From assembly GCA_051453625.1 (NCBI GenBank), contig JBOZIK010000001.1:129261452-129325451 (forward strand): a DNA stretch of 64,000 bases. Reading direction: 5' to 3'. Of this stretch, positions 58,281 through 64,000 are shown piece after piece. Position 1 is the first letter of the stretch, and each line of letters opens with the position of its first letter. Under the pieces are notes generated by a model that saw nothing but the letters and a program-made list of their open reading frames with translations, had not been told where the DNA came from and ran no database searches. This stretch comes from Welwitschia mirabilis. Its lineage: Eukaryota; Gnetophyta; Gnetopsida; Welwitschiales. The position numbers and the translations under genes are program-made.

Positions 58281-58989
58281 TATTCTTTGTTGTTTTTATC
58301 CTTCCTTAAGATCTTGAAAATGTGTAACATGCAACATGCACTTTTGAATACGTTATTAGCATTATTAAAACTTAATTTTTTAAAACTTTATTAAAAAAAT
58401 CATTAATATAAGATACTTTTAATTATTTTCACATATTAAACATAAATTCTATTATTTTTTTTAAAGTTTTTAAAGATTTAAGTATAGTAATATACCATAC
58501 ATTCAAAGACATTTTGATGACTCAGATTAGGCTCAAAACCAAACCTCATCACATGAACTAATTTAAATTCTTTACTAGTAATTTATTTATCATTAACACT
58601 ATAGTGATGTGACTTCTCCGCACTAGTTGTTAACTAATTTGGCTTTTAATAATAAAATGTTATTATCTCTTTTAGGACTTCATTATATCTCTTAAAAATT
58701 TAATTATGACATGAAAAACATGGTGGTAATCATAAATATTTAATTTCATTATCTAATAAAAAGCATAAAAATATTTGAATATGTTCTTCTAATCCATATT
58801 ACTTCTTAGTTAATATAGCCATATACTAATTTTTGTTTATAGTTCTCAGTGAAAATTTTGAAATTAATATATATCCTCAATATTATAATGCATTGATAAA
58901 ATTTGTTTATAATAATGCTTATAGGGATGACACAATTTAAGTTAATTTAGAAAATAGACAATCCAATATGAAGTGATTACATGGAAAAT
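58281..58989. other. No gene seen
   Basis: AT-rich sequence before the L1 remnant; may include its 5' part, but nothing is legible. Confidence 0.35.
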
Positions 58990-61230
58990 AGCAAAAATCT
59001 TAGAATAATTTAAATAAAGAAAGCTTTTATAAGATAAAATAAGTAAAGAATAAGATCAACATTGAAGGAAGGATGACTAATCTTTAAAACGAAAAACTCA
59101 ATGTTCTTTAGAAACTACACTATATTAAACAAACAAAAATATACTATCAATCACTAGAGCAAAGATGGAGTGGCTAAAATTTGGTGATGAAGAGAGTAAT
59201 ATTTCTTATATTTATGCTTCTATAAGTAAACATCAAAATAAAATAGCAAATTTCAAGAAGCCATTAGGTGATTAGATTATAGATCTATATTACTTAAAGA
59301 TAATAGTAGTAGGTTCTTATAGAAATATTTTAGTAACATATGCTAAAATTAATGATTCAAATGCTAGTAAATTCTATAATAATGTAACTAGGAAGATTTA
59401 GCTGCATCAAAAGGCTATTCAAAATTCTCCTTTAATAATAAAAACACTCAAATGCATTTTTCCTCTTTTCTAAATGATAAATTTTGGGTTCTAATTGCCT
59501 TATGAGCAAATTTTTAAATATGTCTAGAATGAAATCCAAGAGGTACTTTATGCTTTTATTTATGAATTATAAAGAATAAAAAAATTCTTGAAAGAGAATA
59601 ATCATACCTAGATTGTTCTTATTTCTAAAAATAAAACTTTATAGAAAATCATTAATTGTTAAGATAATTAGGTTTTGTAACACTATAGAAAAAATATTGT
59701 TCAAGATTTGTAGTTAATGAATAAAAAATATTATGCTTTCTTAATAAAATAGAAGAAAGAAAGCTATGTTAAAAGAAGCTATTATAGATTAGGTAACCAT
59801 TATTTAAGAGATTTTGTGTTCTACAACCTATAAGAATGAAGCCAATTTATTCTTACTATAAGTAAGGCCTATAATAGATTAAATTAGAAATGCATGAAAT
59901 ACATACTAAAATAGATGAATTTTCAAGCTCATTAGATTCAAAACATTAAGTCTTGCTTTTCAGGTGTAATTTATTTCCTAAGGATTAATGTAAGGAAATT
60001 CAATATCATCATATTTACTTTATTAGCAATGGAAAGTTTTGGAAACTCACTAAAGAAAATGATATTAAAAGATAGATTAAAGGTGTTCAACTAGCAGGGG
60101 GTTTAGATTTATTTTTCAACCATTCTTAGTTTGTATATGATACATTTTATTTTTAAATAGTAACAAATTAGGTGTAGATTATCAAATAATTTTCTTTCTT
60201 GATTTTTAATAATTTTCTAAATTAAAGTGAATTTTACAAATATCAAACTTTATGATATTGGTATGGAGATGACATCTTTAGATAGGTATGGCAATTAGCT
60301 CCATTGTGCTTTAGATGAATTTCTCATAACATATTTTGAAATGTCTCTTTTATTTAATATAATGAGTTAAATTCACTTGAAGAAGGTGTTGTCACAAGTG
60401 GAAGAACTCTTAAATAGATGGAAATCAGGATTTTTATCTTAGACCAAATAATCCAACTACTTTAAAGTGATTTTTAAATTCTCCCCATGGTTCTCATGTC
60501 TTATTTTAATGCCCTCCTTAGATTTACTATGTACATTAAGAAGGGTAAAGGATAATTTCTTTACATACTTTATTATAGGATGAGATATATAGAGAAAAGC
60601 TTTGTAGAGGTTAGGGTCTTAAGAATATTTTAACTTTTAATAGAGATCTGTTAGAAATGGTGGTCTTCATAATCTTGATAAGCTATGATTAAAATCACAA
60701 AATAGAAAAATATGTATATAATTATATAAATACTATGTCAAAATTATTCATGCATACAAAGTGTGAAGGGTTGTAAGCAAAATTAATAATTGGTATTTTA
60801 AACATTATGATAAGAAGGAAAGAAAGTATGGAGCAAACGAATCTTATAACTTAAGGAACCCACTACAATAGTTATTCCCAAAAAAATATTATAAGTTTAT
60901 TTAATTCCTAAGAATTTCAATTTTTGTAGTAAAGTCTTGTTAAATTAGTTTCTCACAAACTCTTTCTTGGAAGAAAAGGAATAAAGGTTTTTAGGAAGAG
61001 TAGGTTTTGTGGTACTTATGAAATAATTGATTATATTTTTCTTGATTTTACTTATACCAATAGTCATTATGAAATAATCAAGAATCTATTAGTTTTAAAA
61101 CTTTAGAAAAATATAATTTAGAATAGCAATGATGAAAAAAGACACTCTATATGTACTTCTAATTATAACTTTATGATATGAGGTTTGGAGGAACCACAAT
61201 TGGAGGAATTTTGAAATACAAAAAAGGATG
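58990..61230 (+). pseudogene. L1-type LINE (ORF2) remnant
   Basis: On the plus strand, AKMEWLKFGDEESN then YASISKHQNKIANFKKPLGD (59,159-59,270) is the well-known segment between endonuclease and RT of plant L1 elements. Later pieces in changing frames are EIQEVLYAF (59,530), SKAYNRLN for the KAYD box (59,850), FVYDTFYF in place of the FADD box (60,130, second Asp region broken), LHCALDEFLITYFEMSL (60,300), HLKKVLSQVEELLNRWKS (60,378-60,430) and SCLILMPSLDLL (60,495). The order is that of ORF2. It has many stops and frameshifts. No poly(A) tail or target duplication could be fixed. Confidence 0.78.
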
Positions 61231-61530
61231 AAGTATTAGAAATTTAACATAATTAATTTAATAAAACATAAAATGATATATTTTATTTTACATTTAAAAA
61301 ATAGCCTCTTTTCTTTCTAGCACAAACTATTAGATGAAGATCATTCATTCCAAAAATATGAAATAAGAACATGAAGAAGAAGAAGATGATGATGATGAAA
61401 TACATTTGAAGTTAAATGAAGTGTAATGAAATACTTCAACTAAGATAAAGTCTAAATACTTAGGTACCTACATAAATATTACTACTTATAACAATATTTT
61501 AATTTTAGTTACTAATTATTTCATTACATT
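61231..61530. other. AT-rich DNA with a GAAGAAGATGATGATGAT run
   Basis: Short purine-rich microsatellite at about 61,374-61,400; no gene. Confidence 0.45.
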
Positions 61531-61540
61531 NNNNNNNNNN
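61531..61540. other. Assembly gap, 10 N
   Basis: Ten N; true length unknown. Confidence 0.99.
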
Positions 61541-63868
61541 ATTCTTTTATATATTATTTTTGCTATTAAGAAATAACTTAGATCTTCTACACCCTACTCT
61601 AATATAGAGTCAAAGATTCTTTCCTTATATTTCATTATAGAGTTAGAGCTTTATTATCCTCTATTTTGCTTTTGCACATAAGCTTTTAAAATTGTATCAA
61701 AGATTAAGTATTTAGCCCTAATACATATTTGCTAAATCAAAATCTATTTTTTTCATTAAAGCATAAAATGATAATAGAATAAGGACGCATTAATAAAACT
61801 TTAAAGGGTGCATAAGGAAATTTTGAGTATTAATAAAGTAAAGTAAATTTATTTCTTTTCTTAACTAATTATGATAACTAATATTAGTTATTATGAAAGT
61901 TCTAATTTAAACTAATATCATAATAATTTATTTGATTTAAAAAAGTGTAAGAAGAGAGAAATAAATTCCATTCTTATACAAGGATAAGGCATCAAATTTG
62001 TAGAAGATGAAGCATCCAATCCAAAGAAAAGTTATTTTTCATAGTGTGATGTAATTTTTATTTTATTATAGATAGAAGATAATCCTATCAAGGATCATTA
62101 TCTTACAATCCTAGTTAATAAAATGTAAGGAGAAAACTAAAAGCACTAATATGAATATCAATTGGATTGAGATGGAGTTATCTAGTTATGAAATACTAGA
62201 ATATCATAATTAATTTAAGAATAAGAATGAACTCAATTTTTAATTAAAGTATTATGATCCTATATTATGGAGTAATAAAATACTAAAACTATAATTAATA
62301 TGATACATAAAGTAAACATGTTATAATTTTTTTACAAACATCCACTAAAACATGTAATTATAAAGCTATAGAATTATAAAGTTGATAATAGTTAACATAT
62401 GTTAGTTAATAAAGGTAAAATTTTTCAACCATCAAAATGTCACATCCATAAGTAAAATAAAATAAGATGCTACATTTTATTTGATAATAAAATATAAAGA
62501 TTTACTTTCCTACTCTTTACTTTCTAAGACAGTATTATATATATAGTGTTGATGTGATCCTAATTATTTTTCCTTAAATAAATGATTTACATGTGTATTT
62601 GAGAATATATTTTTCAAAAATTAATTTAATTTTCTTCTCTAAATTTAGAAATAAGTAGGTTATTAAATTAAATAAAGTAAATTGAATAAATTTATAGCAC
62701 GACTTTAAAATGCTAGAGTAAAAATTAAAAGCCAAGTTTAGAAAAGGGTTAAAGTTAATACTTATTTTAACTTTTCCTATTATGAACCTAGGTCTCTCTA
62801 AGCTTGAAGAACTTGTGTTCTTATATTCTTTGATAAATCTTCCAAGTAAGTCCATTTACTACTACTCATTATAACTCTCATACAATATTAATGGAGTTTT
62901 TATTCTCTATGTTCTTTTCATTCTTTCATCTTTATCCATTTGATGTACCATTGTGTTAATGATTTGTAACCAATTCCACTAGTAATAATTTGGAAGAGTG
63001 TCACTTAGAGTACTTTAACTTTATTACAGTTTATACTAATGTAGTTTTTAAATAAATTGAAAGCAATATGCTTACAAAAATATCTCTTAGAAGAATATTA
63101 GATATGAATAAAATATTTATTAAAAGTATAAAGATAAATATGTCTAATAAAATTGAGGACTTTAATTCAAACACAAAATTAATGTTTAATACAGAAGGTG
63201 TTAATATGCTAGTTGTAATGTGATAAGAATGCATTAAGAATAACAAGCATTTATTTAATGGATCTTATATGAACTAAAACACTTGACTATTATTTGTGAT
63301 ATAATGAAATATTAAGAGCATCTCATGGTAATCACTCCTCAAGGTAACAACTATAATAAAATATAAGCCTATTTCATTCAATTTGAAAATGGAAAAAGAT
63401 CAAACTTCATAAGCAAAGAATGAAAAAGAAAAAGTCCTTCATGAAACATGAAGCAATATTAATAAAGATTTATGATCAACTAAAATAGTTTCATCATGAA
63501 ACACTTTAATGTGTCCTTAATGAAAAATAATCCCAGCTCACTTAGATTGAAGGGGATAAGAATTAGATCTTATAAGAGAAAGAGAAAAAAGCAAAGATGC
63601 TTGATAAAGCACAAAATACTATTGATGAGATTTATGCTCAACTCCACAAGCATCATTGAGATTAAATCCTAAATAAGGAGCTTTTCTGAGCCTTAAGAGC
63701 CTACTAAGAAACTTATAAAACCTAAATAAACTAGTAGAGGAATGCTAAGATAGCCATAAATGTAGTAGAGAAAGCCATAATTGATGAAGGGCTTAAATAA
63801 GAACTAGATAGAGAGATGAAGCAATTCTTTAACGCCATTATGTAAAATTTTGTTCTATTAAATAAAAT

Positions 63869-63873
<5 letters not shown>
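61541..63873. other. No gene seen
   Basis: Anonymous AT-rich DNA. Minus-strand frames at 62,855-62,574 and 63,246-63,031 are Ile/Leu/Phe-rich strings of the kind expected by chance here. Confidence 0.4.

Positions 63874-63874
<1 letters not shown>

Positions 63875-63918
<44 letters not shown>
63875..63918. repeat. (TA)n microsatellite, about 22 repeats
   Basis: Uninterrupted alternating T and A ending in TATACGTAC; a likely length-variable locus. Confidence 0.95.
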
Positions 63919-63919
<1 letters not shown>

Positions 63920-64000
63920 GTACTTTTTAAACATCATTTTTATTAAAGTAATGAAAAATGAGGTTGTGTAAAGTATTTGTATTTGTGTTATTATATAACT

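Noticed and set aside
63731-63937. 68-codon minus-strand ORF
   Set aside because: Mostly an Ile-Tyr string from the (TA)n microsatellite.

Overview
The window is 64 kb of very AT-rich (by eye roughly a quarter G+C), CpG-poor plant nuclear DNA made almost entirely of old, decayed transposable elements. I found no intact host gene. Plant origin is shown by two Ty1/copia elements with initiator-tRNA-Met primer sites, a CACTA transposon, an L1-type LINE and an extra open reading frame resembling the 'putative plant transposon protein' family. Protein remnants carry frameshifts and stops, and LTR pairs differ at roughly 15-20 % of positions, mostly by transitions. This suits a large genome that has lost cytosines through methylation and deamination. 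Extremely AT-rich genomes such as Welwitschia or the Rafflesiaceae would fit, but the species cannot be settled from this sequence. There are seven runs of N; two are flanked by direct copies of the same sequence and look like assembly artefacts.

Layout. 1-930: minus-strand remnant of a Helitron-like protein of the DUF6570 type. 3.2 kb: possible tRNA-derived SINE head. 3.8-8.4 and 9.4-13.9 kb: two diverged direct copies of an unclassified repeat of about 4.5 kb with remnants of the same ORF. 14.4-15.3 kb: degenerate tandem array. 17.5-20.7 kb: minus-strand non-L1 LINE reverse transcriptase remnant. 21.2-21.76 kb: degenerate array that was the target of copia-1. 21,765-30,736: copia-1, with both LTRs, the 5-bp duplication GTAAG, a broken gag-pol and an extra ORF between pol and the 3' LTR. 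33.1-33.8 kb: two adjacent minisatellites. 36,355-55,762: copia-2, with both LTRs and duplication ATAAG. It has gag and an extra ORF but no pol, and its 5' LTR is split by a 10.6-kb CACTA element (36,755-47,319; duplication ATT). 59-61.2 kb: plus-strand L1-type LINE remnant. 63.9 kb: (TA)n microsatellite.

How the parts relate. The order of insertion can be read directly: copia-1 entered an older tandem array, and CACTA entered copia-2 after copia-2 had integrated. The two copia elements share an unusual plan: LTRs of 1.3-1.6 kb, an extra sense ORF near the 3' LTR, and a family-specific short word reiterated both in the LTR and in the spacer before the extra ORF. In copia-1 the word is about GGGYRACCGA; in copia-2 it is about AAGACATCTT. 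Copia-2 appears to be a pol-less derivative that would have needed enzymes supplied in trans.
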